Positions 46,375 through 55,601 of a DNA stretch of 63,219 nucleotides are shown one piece after another. The position numbers and the translations under genes were made by a program. Position 1 is the stretch's first letter, and every line of letters starts with the position of its first letter. The DNA comes from an uncultured Ruminococcus sp. (GTDB lineage: Bacteria; Bacillota; Clostridia; Oscillospirales; Acutalibacteraceae), in the NCBI GenBank assembly GCA_902786345.1, contig CADACB010000016.1:1-63219 (forward strand), in the 5' to 3' direction. The notes below the pieces were generated by a model. That model saw only the letters and a list, made by a program, of their open reading frames with translations, was not told the origin of the DNA and did no database searches.

Positions 46375-46815
46375 TTATTTCTCGTCAGAGCTTTCATCAT
46401 TATCGTCAAGCTCATCCTCATCATAGTCGAATTCAAGATTTTCACCGCAATTCGGACAGCTTATGCCGCCGTCATTCAGGGAGTCCTCATTAAGACCGAT
46501 AGTTGTTCCGCATGTAGGACAAGTCACTTCATAGGCTGTATCGTCACTTGTGCCGCAATAGCCGCAGCTGCAGCTTTCATCGTCGTCTTCATAATCGTCA
46601 TAGAGAAGATCTTCTACTCCCGAGAGATCCTCGTCAAGTGCGTCTACCTGATCGCAGACATCATCATAGCACTGTTCAAGCTGAGAAATTTCTTCTGCCA
46701 TTTCGTTGACAAGTTCTACAAGTGCTTTAAAAACCTTGGTTTGTTTGTCCTGCGGATCAAGCTCCAGACCTTCAACAAGCCCTTTAACGTAAGCTGCTCT
46801 CTGAGTAATATTCAT
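46375..46815 (-). CDS. CD1247-type zinc-ribbon protein
   Basis: 146 residues. The first 60 form the helical N-terminal domain found in a group of clostridial proteins (NITQRAAYVKGLVEGLELDP). An acidic middle follows, then cysteine pairs (CSCGYCG, CPTCGTTIG, CPNCGENLEF) that can form one zinc ribbon, then a very acidic tail. No function is known. It lies 33 bases after efp and before the terminator, so it shares efp's transcript; a role linked to translation is only a guess. Confidence 0.8.
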   Translation of the reverse strand: MNITQRAAYVKGLVEGLELDPQDKQTKVFKALVELVNEMAEEISQLEQCYDDVCDQVDALDEDLSGVEDLLYDDYEDDDESCSCGYCGTSDDTAYEVTCPTCGTTIGLNEDSLNDGGISCPNCGENLEFDYDEDELDDNDESSDEK

Positions 46816-46848
46816 TTATTCGCCCTCCATGCATAAATTAACAAAAGC

Positions 46849-47406
46849 TTATGCTCTTGCCATATATTCGCCTGTTCTTGTATCAATCTGGATCTGGTCG
46901 CCTTCGTTGATAAAGAGCGGTACCTTTATCTCAGCGCCTGTTTCAAGAGTTGCAGGTTTTGTAACGTTTGTAGCTGTATCGCCCTTGAAGCCCGGATCTG
47001 TCTGTGTTACGGTGAGGACTACGAATGTGGGAGGTTCAACACCGAAAACATTGCCTTTGTACGAAAGTATTTTACATTCCATATTTTCTTTTACGAACTT
47101 AAAGTTATCACCAAGAACATCCTTGCTGATCGGGATCTGCTCATATGTTTCGTTATCCATAAAGTAATAAAGGTTATCATCGTTGTAAAGATACTCCATA
47201 TCCTTTCTCTCGATGAAAGCTGTAGGATATTTGTCGTTAGGGTTGAAGGTTTTTTCAACAACCGCACCTGTAATTACGTTCTTAATCTTTGTACGTACAA
47301 ATGCAGCGCCTTTTCCGGGCTTAACGTGCTGAAACTCGATTATAGTAACAACCTGTCCGTCCATGTCAAAGGTGACGCCGTTTCTGAAATCGCCTGCTGT
47401 AATCAT
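46849..47406 (-). CDS. efp: Elongation factor P
   Basis: Rescues ribosomes stalled on proline runs. 185 residues, three beta-barrel domains, beginning [17 protein letters not shown]. The modified-residue loop reads KPGKGAAF, with lysine 32 at the tip, so beta-lysylation or 5-aminopentanol-type modification is possible. AGGAGG ribosome site. Confidence 0.98.
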   Translation of the reverse strand: MITAGDFRNGVTFDMDGQVVTIIEFQHVKPGKGAAFVRTKIKNVITGAVVEKTFNPNDKYPTAFIERKDMEYLYNDDNLYYFMDNETYEQIPISKDVLGDNFKFVKENMECKILSYKGNVFGVEPPTFVVLTVTQTDPGFKGDTATNVTKPATLETGAEIKVPLFINEGDQIQIDTRTGEYMARA

Positions 47407-47495
47407 AAAAAGTCCTCCTGTTTCGGAAAAAATTATTTTATTATACTTCTGAATAAAACTGTACTAATTAACAAACAGCCCTATACACTTCCAAT

Positions 47496-47524
47496 ATTAT
47501 ACTATACCCTAAAAAAAATTGCAA
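47496..47524 (-). promoter_or_regulatory. Promoter of efp
   Basis: Minus strand: TTGCAA (47519-47524), 17-base spacer, TATAAT (47496-47501). Confidence 0.7.
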
Positions 47525-48001
47525 CATTTTTCAAGGAATTGATTCAGCAAATTGCCGGGCAAACTAATTTACCTGACTGATTTGTTGTAATTTAAAGGAT
47601 CAGACAAAAGGCATATGCAATTTTATAATCGTTACATAGAACCAAAAGAACACTTTGTGAAGTTGTGTATTAAAATTGCAGCATTACCGCTTTTTCTGAA
47701 TCGAAATTTTATAACAGAGACATATGAAAAAACGGGTGTCATATTTTAATATAAGATATAATAAATCAAATTATGAAAAGGATAATGAAATTGTATGGAA
47801 AAAATATAAAAATCAGCGAGGCAAAAATCTGATATTGTTGAATTTCATTAAATGTTTGGAAATTCTGAAATGACAGACTATATATCCAAAAAATTGCGAC
47901 TATTGTCACTTTAATCAGCAGACATATTGGAACGTGAATAAATATGAATGATAAAATATTTTACTGAAGAATAATATGATCATACTTTCCGGATAATAAT
48001 T
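47525..48001. other. AT-rich intergenic gap
   Basis: About 480 bases between efp's promoter and the end of the cardiolipin synthase gene. I see no convincing gene, RNA or strong terminator. Confidence 0.6.
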
Positions 48002-49585
48002 TTATAAAAGCGGGGCAAACAGTTTCATTATGCCGCCGCGTATTTTATATGAAAGTTTTTCATTTTTTATAGTTTCATATGTAACCTCACGGCACTTTGA
48101 GAGAGTGTCCTGAAAATCTTCTTCAATTTTTTCAATACAGTCCACCCCATACATGTAAGTGGCACATTCAAAATGATGATACAAGCTGCGGTAATCAAGG
48201 TTTATCGTTCCGATTACGGCTTTTATGTTATCACTGACAAACACCTTTGCGTGAACAAAACCGGGAGTATATTCATAAATTTTTATACCTGCTTCTATAA
48301 GATACTTGTAATGAAGTTTTGCAAGAGAATATGCCGATTTCTTATCAGGTATTCCCGGAAGGATAAGCTTAACATCTATCCCTCTTAGTGCGGCAAATTT
48401 TAGTGCTGATTCCAATTCATTGTCAAGAATAAGATAAGGCGTCATAATATGTACGTAATTACGGGCACGATATAGAATATCTATATAAACATTCTCACCT
48501 GCCTTATAGTCATCAAGCGGACTGTCAGCATACGGCATAACATATCCTTTCGACGGTACAGAATATGAGCAGCTCAGAAATTTCTCCCATTGTGTTTTCT
48601 CTTCTGTCAGGTTCCACATCTGCAAAAACATTAGTGTAAAGCTTTCAACAGCTTCTCCCTTAAGCATAACTGCTGTGTCTTTCCAATGTCCGAAACGTTT
48701 AATGTAATTTATATACTCGTCTGCAAGATTAACTCCGCCGTTAAATGCTGTTTTACCGTCGATAACAAGAATCTTTCTATGGTCGCGATAGTTGTAATGA
48801 GTTGAAATGAACGGCTGTAATTTTGAAAACGACTTGCATTTAATGCCAAGTTTCGCCATACGCTTTGGATAGTCGGACGTAAGAGTTGACATCTCACACA
48901 TGCCGTCATACATAACCCGTACATCTACTCCTTGTGCCGCTTTATCTGCAAGTATCTTTAAAATACTTCCCCACATATGACCTTCGTCAATTATGAAATA
49001 TTCCATAAATATGAATTTCTCTGCCTTTTTCAATTCTTCAAGCATTGCCTTGAATTTTTCCTCGCCAAAAGGGAAATATGTCACCTCTGTATTTTTATAG
49101 ACAGGAAAATTACCGCTGAGGTTTAGATAACGGCAAAGCTCATTTGTTCCTGAAGCCGTAACATCAGGAGCGTTTATAACATCTTCATCCTGACTTATTT
49201 TATTTCTGCTTTCTTCATTAAGTTCATTAAGGCGTGCTTCCATTTTCCTGTGTCCTATTCTTTTTTCGGTGATCCACAGCATAACAGATACCTGAACAGG
49301 AAACATAAACATAAGCAGCAGCCACGTAAGCTTTGCTGTGGAATCCATATCATTTTTGAAGAGATGAAAAAACATTATAAGTATAAACAACAGCATTATT
49401 ACCGCAGCCCATTCAAAGCTTTCGTCAAGCAGATCTGAAATATATATAAAGGCTGTTATCTGTATTATAAACAATAGTAGTATTATTCCAAAACGGCTGA
49501 AAACGATCCTCAATAAGCCTTTTCTTCTTTTTTTGATCAGTCTTATAACCTTTGTCTTTTCTTCGTCCTTTTTTTCTTTTTTCAT
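48002..49585 (-). CDS. cls: Cardiolipin synthase
   Basis: Joins two phosphatidylglycerols into cardiolipin at the membrane. 527 residues: two or three N-terminal membrane segments and two phospholipase D domains, each with an HKD motif (HRKILVID near 275; HAKVFVSD near 450). A basic N-terminal tail (MKKEKKDEEKTKVIRLIKKR) is unusual. Good AGGAGG ribosome site. Lies 33 bases after the YdcF-like gene. Confidence 0.94.
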   Translation of the reverse strand: MKKEKKDEEKTKVIRLIKKRRKGLLRIVFSRFGIILLLFIIQITAFIYISDLLDESFEWAAVIMLLFILIMFFHLFKNDMDSTAKLTWLLLMFMFPVQVSVMLWITEKRIGHRKMEARLNELNEESRNKISQDEDVINAPDVTASGTNELCRYLNLSGNFPVYKNTEVTYFPFGEEKFKAMLEELKKAEKFIFMEYFIIDEGHMWGSILKILADKAAQGVDVRVMYDGMCEMSTLTSDYPKRMAKLGIKCKSFSKLQPFISTHYNYRDHRKILVIDGKTAFNGGVNLADEYINYIKRFGHWKDTAVMLKGEAVESFTLMFLQMWNLTEEKTQWEKFLSCSYSVPSKGYVMPYADSPLDDYKAGENVYIDILYRARNYVHIMTPYLILDNELESALKFAALRGIDVKLILPGIPDKKSAYSLAKLHYKYLIEAGIKIYEYTPGFVHAKVFVSDNIKAVIGTINLDYRSLYHHFECATYMYGVDCIEKIEEDFQDTLSKCREVTYETIKNEKLSYKIRGGIMKLFAPLL

Positions 49586-49618
49586 AGCTTGCCTCCTGAA
49601 TAAAAATATTACAGACCA

Positions 49619-51085
49619 TCAGATGAATATAAAGAAGAGAACTGTTAATACTATGAACATCAAATGTCTTGATTTCTGATCATATAGCATTCCCACACAT
49701 TCCCTTAAAAAGGCATTTGGAAAAAAGTACCATTTTGTTTTTGCGGATATACCCATAGCTCTGAAACCATTCCTTGTTGATAATATGTATCCCCTGAAAA
49801 TATGATAATTAGTTGTGGCAAAAGCTATATTTTTGTTTTCGGGACTGTCTGTGTCATTTTTTATGACTTCATATGAATACTTAAAATTCTGATATGTGTT
49901 TACACTCTTATTTTCACTTAGTATCCGCTCCTCAGGAACACCCTGTTCAATAAGATAACGCTTAATTGCCTCGCCTTCCGAGATTACCTCATCCTCGCCT
50001 TGTCCGCCAGAGGGGACGAACATTGCGTGTTTTCCTGTTTTTTCATATTGTTCCTTTTCAAAATTAAGAGCACTGTTTGCTCTGCCCTTAAGAAGCGGCG
50101 TAAGACTTCCGTCATCTCTTATTGCACATCCAAGAATAATTATATAGTCTTTATCATACGGCGGTTTATACCTGCTTGCAAGATAAGCGCATAAGCTGGT
50201 TGAAATTATCATACATTCAAAATAACAAAGTATATATACTAATATCGTATGAATATTATAAGTAAGATTTGTCAATACTGAATTTTTTGTTATGTAAAAA
50301 AATAATTCAGCAGTATTGAATGAAAATAATGTTCCTAAAAACCATAGTATGCTTGCTGCTATTCCTAAAGCATTTACATAACGAAAGCCTTCGTGTCTGA
50401 TAAGAGAAATATTGCTGACAGAAACAGAAATTGCCATAATCAGCATTAAAGGTATCATACTCAAAAGAAAATAAATGCCCGACTCGTGAACCAGATATGC
50501 AAAATCAGAAAAACTGTTAACAACATTATTCAGCATCTTATATACGATAAATGCAAACAATATTGAACAGAACAATGTCAAGCCTCCATAAGCTACCATA
50601 GTATATGAAAATTCTGCTTCTCTTTTACAATCAATGAACGAATAACACATAAAAACTATCAATAGTACAAGTATAGATAATATTTCTACAAATACAGCTC
50701 TGTATCCGGTAAAATTCAAGTTTCCCGTTGTTGTTTCAATTATAACACCCTGTGTAGTCACATATAATGATATGTGACTTGTAACAGCATAAGATTCATC
50801 AACGGCTTCATTTTCAGGATATACTAAAACTTCACAATTTACAGCCCCCTTACCCTTGGAACTTACAGAAACAACAACTTCTCTGTTTTCGATTTTTATG
50901 TCATTAACAGAAATTATACCATCTTTATTACACTTCAATTGAATATTATCCGGTGTTTTCGCGTCTGTATAATAGTGTGTATGAATATCATATTTATTTC
51001 CAACGGATAAAACTAATGTCGCCGTAACGATAACCGTCAGAACAATTATTATATTCAGAATAAAAAACCTTTTATTAATTTTCAT
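49619..51085 (-). CDS. YdcF/SanA-like DUF218 membrane protein
   Basis: 488 residues. One N-terminal membrane anchor, an extracytoplasmic beta-rich region (about 25-125), then some six membrane segments, and a DUF218 domain at about 320-460 (DYIIILGCAIRDDGSLTPLL; FVPSGGQGEDEVISEGEAI; SVNTYQNF; TTNYHIFRGY), ending with another hydrophobic helix. DUF218 proteins are linked to envelope integrity. ATG 51085 with GGAGG upstream. Operon with cls suggests a membrane-lipid or wall role. Confidence 0.85.
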   Translation of the reverse strand: MKINKRFFILNIIIVLTVIVTATLVLSVGNKYDIHTHYYTDAKTPDNIQLKCNKDGIISVNDIKIENREVVVSVSSKGKGAVNCEVLVYPENEAVDESYAVTSHISLYVTTQGVIIETTTGNLNFTGYRAVFVEILSILVLLIVFMCYSFIDCKREAEFSYTMVAYGGLTLFCSILFAFIVYKMLNNVVNSFSDFAYLVHESGIYFLLSMIPLMLIMAISVSVSNISLIRHEGFRYVNALGIAASILWFLGTLFSFNTAELFFYITKNSVLTNLTYNIHTILVYILCYFECMIISTSLCAYLASRYKPPYDKDYIIILGCAIRDDGSLTPLLKGRANSALNFEKEQYEKTGKHAMFVPSGGQGEDEVISEGEAIKRYLIEQGVPEERILSENKSVNTYQNFKYSYEVIKNDTDSPENKNIAFATTNYHIFRGYILSTRNGFRAMGISAKTKWYFFPNAFLRECVGMLYDQKSRHLMFIVLTVLFFIFI

Positions 51086-51133
51086 ATATTCCTCCGATAG
51101 TATAAACAACAAATTTATATTTAGTTATATTTT

Positions 51134-51162
51134 ATTATATCATCAGAAGTTATTTTTGTCAT
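51134..51162 (-). promoter_or_regulatory. Promoter of YdcF-like/cls operon
   Basis: Minus strand: ATGACA (51157-51162), 17-base spacer, TATAAT (51134-51139). Confidence 0.65.
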
Positions 51163-51690
51163 TACTAAACCGAAAGTTCACAAGGAATTCAATTATGGTT
51201 GGACGGTTATATTTGGAAAAAGGTTTTTTCAAAATATCCACTTCCTAAAACTGCTGAATATTTTCCGGGTTTGTAGTTTTCAACTCACAAAACAATTTCC
51301 GAAAAGATGAGTTAAAAGATGAGTTATATAATTTTAACTGTCGAATTTTAAAAATTGATTTTCGTGGACAATTCATTACAATAAACAAATTTCATTCGGT
51401 CAATCATAACATAAAAACTTCTCGTTATAACAAAAGGTTCTCCTCCGGACTCCTTACCAAAATACTTGCGATTGTATAACAAATAAAATCTGTAAAGTGA
51501 CTAAGTTTTATGTATAAAGAATTAATGACGTATAAAATTTTTACTATACAACACTTATTGGTAACCTATACTGTACAATCACACCAAAATGGTATTAATT
51601 TTCTTTATACAGTGTTTTGTAATGATTATAACTTATAGTATAATTATTACTTATAGTATAGATATAGTTTTTTTTTTTTAAAATTAACGC
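51163..51690. other. AT-rich intergenic gap
   Basis: About 530 bases with no gene I can support. It contains a direct repeat of ACTTATAGTATA near 51630-51660 just ahead of the tRNA promoter. Confidence 0.6.
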
Positions 51691-51719
51691 TTGACATAAT
51701 TCTTCATATAAGATATAAT
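51691..51719 (+). promoter_or_regulatory. tRNA promoter
   Basis: Consensus TTGACA (51691-51696), 17 bases, TATAAT (51714-51719). Confidence 0.85.
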
Positions 51720-51752
51720 GATAAAGCTGATTGTTAAGTCAGCATTATTTAT

Positions 51753-51829
51753 GGCGGCATAGCTCAGCTGGCTAGAGCATTCGGTTCATACCCGGAGTGT
51801 CGTAGGTTCAAGTCCCACTGCCGCTACCA
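51753..51829 (+). tRNA. tRNA-Met (CAT), elongator
   Basis: A 77-base cloverleaf with 7-bp acceptor, anticodon loop TTCATAC and encoded CCA. It lacks the initiator's unpaired 1-72 end and three G-C anticodon-stem pairs. A modified Ile-CAT tRNA is not excluded, but the loop sequence favours elongator Met. The T stem has one A-C mismatch. Confidence 0.9.
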
Positions 51830-51833
51830 AAAT

Positions 51834-51859
51834 GCAATATCGGCTTTTGCCGATATTGC
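51834..51859. other. Perfect hairpin between two tRNA genes
   Basis: 11-bp stem GCAATATCGGC with GCCGATATTGC and a TTTT loop, starting five bases after tRNA-Met. No T run follows on either strand, so it may guide processing or partly terminate. Confidence 0.6.
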
Positions 51860-51924
51860 AAAAAATAATAAAAATAATGAGAAATCAGGCTTTATTTAAG
51901 CTTATTATCTTGTTGTTTTCATCC

Positions 51925-51996
51925 GGCCCGGTGGTCAAGCGGCTAAGACACCGCCCTTTCACGGCGGTAACACGGGTTCGATTCCCGTCCGGGTCA
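51925..51996 (+). tRNA. tRNA-Glu (TTC)
   Basis: 72-base cloverleaf with anticodon loop CTTTCAC, T loop TTCGATT and discriminator A; CCA is not encoded. Probably co-transcribed with tRNA-Met. Confidence 0.95.
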
Positions 51997-51997
51997 T

Positions 51998-52025
51998 ACC
52001 TCGTACTTTTAGTACGAGGTTTTTC
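51998..52025 (+). terminator. tRNA terminator
   Basis: ACCTCGTAC pairs with GTACGAGGT, followed by five T. Confidence 0.9.
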
Positions 52026-52057
52026 TTTATTTACAAAAATTATTGTTTATTGAAAAG

Positions 52058-52089
52058 CAATCGGCACATATTCTGCTGATTGTTTTTTT
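52058..52089 (+). terminator. Second, tandem terminator
   Basis: CAATCGGCA pairs with TGCTGATTG, followed by seven T. Confidence 0.75.
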
Positions 52090-52278
52090 GTATGCTTATT
52101 ATGAAATATTTATTTTGATCCGAACAATGCCATACACCCCGTCTTGACTGATTCTAAAATATGTAACTTCCGGCTTATCATACTGATTTATTGAACCAAT
52201 GTGTTTTGTTAAATAAACCCACAATAAAATTATTGTACCGGAATTTATTCTGCAAAATCATACAAAAACTAAAAAATC

Positions 52279-52328
52279 AAAAAAGCTGTCCGGCTCATAA
52301 TTTTTCATGAGCCACGGACAGCTTTTTT
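52279..52328. terminator. Bidirectional terminator after small lipoprotein gene
   Basis: Long stem: AAAAAAGCTGTCCG with CGGACAGCTTTTTT, and inner GCTCAT with ATGAGC. A/T tracts on both sides. Confidence 0.9.
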
Positions 52329-52357
52329 AAATTAACATATTAACTGACAATGAGTAA

Positions 52358-52783
52358 TTATTGCTTTATAAGATGATAGCTTGAATATTTTTCTTTAAGA
52401 TCCAGTTTTGTATCATCAAGAGTATATTCATAAACCTTTTGATCAGACCATTGTTCAATGTTGACAGTGACGGTTTTTGCTGTCTTATCGAGCGTATATG
52501 TTCCTTTGCCCTCAAAGCCTGTTGTGATACCTTTGAGTGAACAGCTGCCGCTGCCGTCAAAAGTCCATTCCCAATCACCATTAATTTCATCAGTCTGTTT
52601 CCATGAACCTGCAAGTATATCTTTCTCTGCTTCACTGGCAGCCGAAATTACTGTTGATGTCTGAGCGGAAGTGTTACTATTATTGGATGTGCTGCCATTG
52701 TCAGACTTGCCGCACGCTGTTATAAACGAAGCCGCAATTAAAGTTGTCAGCACAATTGATGCAAAAGATATTATTCTTTTCAA
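52358..52783 (-). CDS. Small secreted lipoprotein
   Basis: 141 residues with a lipoprotein signal (MKRIISFASIVLTTLIAASF then ITAC), a serine/asparagine-rich linker and a 75-residue beta-rich domain with the pattern GSWKQTDE...WTFDGSGSCSL...GTYTLD...YEYTLDD, resembling small lipocalin-like/DUF5640 domains. It should be tethered outside the membrane. TTG 52783 is the likely start since AAGGAG lies eight bases upstream; a GTG three codons earlier is too close. Ligand or partner unknown. It lies just downstream of the amylase gene, 34 bases away, in the same direction. Confidence 0.8.
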   Translation of the reverse strand: MKRIISFASIVLTTLIAASFITACGKSDNGSTSNNSNTSAQTSTVISAASEAEKDILAGSWKQTDEINGDWEWTFDGSGSCSLKGITTGFEGKGTYTLDKTAKTVTVNIEQWSDQKVYEYTLDDTKLDLKEKYSSYHLIKQ

Positions 52784-52817
52784 GCAAATCACTCCTTATT
52801 AATTATAGAGCCTGTTA

Positions 52818-55196
52818 TCAGTCCTCTCGTTTTTTCCTGCCCAGTATAAATGCTACAGAAGCTGCTGCTGCCGCTGTTATAATAAATGCTGCAACAGGTG
52901 TGCTGTCTGAGGTATTTACCTGGTTGCTCTGCTGAGAAGTACCCGAGCCATTATTATTTGTCTGAGAAGCGTCAGGCATTACAATAGTCTGGCTGTCTTG
53001 CTTGTCGGATGAATCATCATTGCCGGTGTCAGTGCTTGTATCTTTGGCTGTGTCCTTACTTGTGTCCTTGCTTGTGTTGTCGCTTGTATCATTACTTGTG
53101 TCCTTGCTTGTGTCATCACTGGTATCATTGCTTGTGTCCTTGCTTGTGTCGTCGCTTGTGTCCTTACTTGTGTCCTTGCTGGTATCATCACTTGTATCAG
53201 TATCAACAACCGGCTCGGGCTCTGTGCTTCCGGGAAGATCTAGCCATGTTGTGCCATCATACAGCTTTTTGTCTGAATAAGCCATTGTCAGACCATCCTG
53301 CATTGCGCCGGGAATCTGGTCGCCGCTGCCGTTATTGAAGATAACCATTATATGATTACAGCTTGCAAACTGCTCCGGAAGCTCATATGAATAGTAGTTA
53401 TTGCCGCAATCCTGCATTTTAACACCCGGCCAGCTGCCGTTTGTAATAGTTTCAGCACCGCTTTCGTCATAAACATATACATTCACAGTTGTCCAGCCTG
53501 TTTTTGTGTTATCAAGTACAACTCCGCCGCCGTTAAGCTGAGGATATTCTCTGCTGAGTTTCTTATTGTATTTATAGGTTGAGCTTATCTTATCACCGTC
53601 AGCATTTGTACCATAGAGCGTCAGTGTGACTGTTGTATCGGGATCAGCCTGTGAACCTATTGTAATAACATCGCCGTCTGAGAAAGTACCGTCAAGGAGT
53701 GCTCCGTTTTCTCCAAGAAGCTCAACTGTATATGATGTATCTGTTACATCAACAGCGTGAAGAGTTACATCTATTGAGTCTGTAAAATCTGTATCTGTAT
53801 CAGGCTCTGCGTAAACCTTGCTGACAAAATCGGAATCATAAATAACTGCAATACCGCTTTCACCAACTTTGCCTGTTATTGTTGTTTCTGTAACAACAAA
53901 GGTATTGCCTGTTACCTCATCCTTATATGTTCCGGGAACTGCATATTTGCCGCCGTTTTCTACACTTACCTCGCCGCTGCCTTCACCGCATACGATCACA
54001 GCGCCGCCGTTTTGACGTGTGATAACTGCGCAGTTATCAGAAACGGTATAGTTATCTGCCTTGCCGACCATTGCATTGTGGAAGTGGTTAACTGCTGCAA
54101 TTTCAGGGCTTGTAAAGTGCATACTGCCCTTAACGCCTATTCTTATGCTGTCTCTGGCTTTTGCAAAGGGACGTGAAAGATAGAGTGCTGAGGCGTCGCT
54201 TCTTGCTGCTGCAACAGCATAAGCACGGTCAACTATATTCTGTTCCACATTGTTAGAGCCGGCGCCTTCTTTATTAGAATAAGTATCGTGACTTTCGCCC
54301 CAATATACAAGCTTATCTGATGCTACGCCTTTTTCGGACCAGTTACCTGTTTTATCGGGTGCTTTTCCTCTTGCGAATGAAGACAGCATAGAATCACAGT
54401 AAGAACTGTCTGTTACAGACATAAAATCTGTATATTCCTTCATAAGATCATTGCCGCCGTTGTCTGTAGGACCTTTAAGAATCTCGCCGTAATTATAAAG
54501 TCCGGAGTTTGTAACAGCTGGCCAGAAGCCGCAGTCTTCACTGGGAAGTGCTATATGCTTTGCGGCATCCCAACGAATACCGTCAACACCCAGTTCTTTA
54601 AGATCATTAACATATCCTGCAACCACCTGTTGAACATATTCGTTTTCTGAATTGATGTCTGTCATTCCAATATCACCGTGAGTTACCTGATGACGATTGC
54701 TATAGCTTTTTACGGCGCCTTCATTGTGCCAGTATTCATCAGCCTGAAGATCAGACTGGATATTATCGTGATTGCCTGCAAGATGATTTGCAACAACGTC
54801 CACAATTACCTTTATACCGTATTCATCAGCAGCCTCACAAAGTGCCTTAAGCTGATCGGGCGTTCCGAGATCATTTTCTCCTGCGGTGAATGAAACCGGC
54901 TGATAAAGCCAGTACCATGCGCCTGTACCCTCACTTGGTTGTGCAGGTGAGGTTTGTATAGAAGTAAAACCTGCTTTTGCTATGTTTTCAAGCTCTGCCT
55001 GAATATCAGTATACTTCCAGTCAAAGCAATGAAGAATTGTTCCGTCCTGTATATTTTCTACAAGACCATATTTTTCCTGTGATGAGTTGTTGGTTGCAGA
55101 TACAACTGCTCCCATTCCGGCAAAAGCTGTTACCGCAAGCGCTGCTGTCAAAGACAGACACAGAGCCTTTTTGCGAACAGACTTTTTCTTCTCCAT
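52818..55196 (-). CDS. Cell-surface alpha-amylase (GH13) with starch-binding module
   Basis: Hydrolyses alpha-1,4-glucan bonds of starch outside the cell. 792 residues: signal peptide (1-35), GH13 barrel (about 40-460) with DVVANH (133-138), nucleophile D210 in GIRWDAAKH, acid/base E238 in YGEIL and D304 in ESHD, as in B. subtilis AmyE. A beta domain follows, then a CBM26-like module (about 545-655; WTTVNVYVYDESG, NGSWPGVKM). Next is a 70-residue D/T/S/K repeat linker (DTSKDTSDDTSKDTSNDTSD) and a membrane-spanning end with RKKRED. The anchor lacks a clear LPxTG but has VNTSDSTP where a sortase motif would be, so membrane retention is likely. Confidence 0.93.
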   Translation of the reverse strand: MEKKKSVRKKALCLSLTAALAVTAFAGMGAVVSATNNSSQEKYGLVENIQDGTILHCFDWKYTDIQAELENIAKAGFTSIQTSPAQPSEGTGAWYWLYQPVSFTAGENDLGTPDQLKALCEAADEYGIKVIVDVVANHLAGNHDNIQSDLQADEYWHNEGAVKSYSNRHQVTHGDIGMTDINSENEYVQQVVAGYVNDLKELGVDGIRWDAAKHIALPSEDCGFWPAVTNSGLYNYGEILKGPTDNGGNDLMKEYTDFMSVTDSSYCDSMLSSFARGKAPDKTGNWSEKGVASDKLVYWGESHDTYSNKEGAGSNNVEQNIVDRAYAVAAARSDASALYLSRPFAKARDSIRIGVKGSMHFTSPEIAAVNHFHNAMVGKADNYTVSDNCAVITRQNGGAVIVCGEGSGEVSVENGGKYAVPGTYKDEVTGNTFVVTETTITGKVGESGIAVIYDSDFVSKVYAEPDTDTDFTDSIDVTLHAVDVTDTSYTVELLGENGALLDGTFSDGDVITIGSQADPDTTVTLTLYGTNADGDKISSTYKYNKKLSREYPQLNGGGVVLDNTKTGWTTVNVYVYDESGAETITNGSWPGVKMQDCGNNYYSYELPEQFASCNHIMVIFNNGSGDQIPGAMQDGLTMAYSDKKLYDGTTWLDLPGSTEPEPVVDTDTSDDTSKDTSKDTSDDTSKDTSNDTSDDTSKDTSNDTSDNTSKDTSKDTAKDTSTDTGNDDSSDKQDSQTIVMPDASQTNNNGSGTSQQSNQVNTSDSTPVAAFIITAAAAASVAFILGRKKRED
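53010..53200 (-). repeat. Low-complexity linker repeat in amylase
   Basis: About twenty imperfect 12-base units encode (D-T-S-K/D/N). Such linkers separate enzyme from anchor and are prone to length change. Confidence 0.85.
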
Positions 55197-55234
55197 TTTA
55201 AATCACACTCCAAAAAAATAATTTACGTTTTTGT

Positions 55235-55265
55235 CCGGCATCCTGTTGTCATAACAGGATGCCGG
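55235..55265 (-). promoter_or_regulatory. 5'-terminal stem-loop of amylase mRNA
   Basis: A 13-bp perfect stem, CCGGCATCCTGTT with AACAGGATGCCGG, starts within a few bases of the predicted transcription start and ends about 40 bases before the start codon. Its position suits mRNA stabilisation or control. Confidence 0.6.
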
Positions 55266-55277
55266 ATATACATTTTT

Positions 55278-55306
55278 ATTCTACCATTTTTATCAGCATT
55301 TTGCAA
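55278..55306 (-). promoter_or_regulatory. Promoter of amylase gene
   Basis: Minus strand: TTGCAA (55301-55306), 17-base spacer, TAGAAT (55278-55283). Confidence 0.65.
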
Positions 55307-55601
55307 AGAATTTTTAATCTGCTTATTTATACGTAAAGTGCAAAACAATATAATGTTCACAAAAAAATCAAATAAGCCGGATATAAATAACAAATTCAAG
55401 CGGAACAATTTATTTATTTTTACTGATTATTTTTTTGTTTTTATAATTACTTATATATTTTTAATCTTTTTTTGTTGTTTTTCACAATTTTATAGATCGT
55501 GTTATTTCAAAAATAAGTCAGCCGAAAATGACAACTCCTTATACTTAACATAGCTGTTTGTCACGCACCTATGTCAGTACAGATACCATTTCGCTGTTGT
55601 T
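55307..55601. other. AT-rich intergenic gap
   Basis: About 295 bases between the amylase promoter and the dockerin gene's end. ACATAG and CTATGT near 55551 and 55569 could form a weak hairpin; no gene seen. Confidence 0.5.

Noticed and set aside
53002-53338. Plus-strand hydrophobic frame over the amylase linker
   Set aside because: Its VSLLVSLLV pattern is simply the antisense of the DTS-rich repeat; no start signals.
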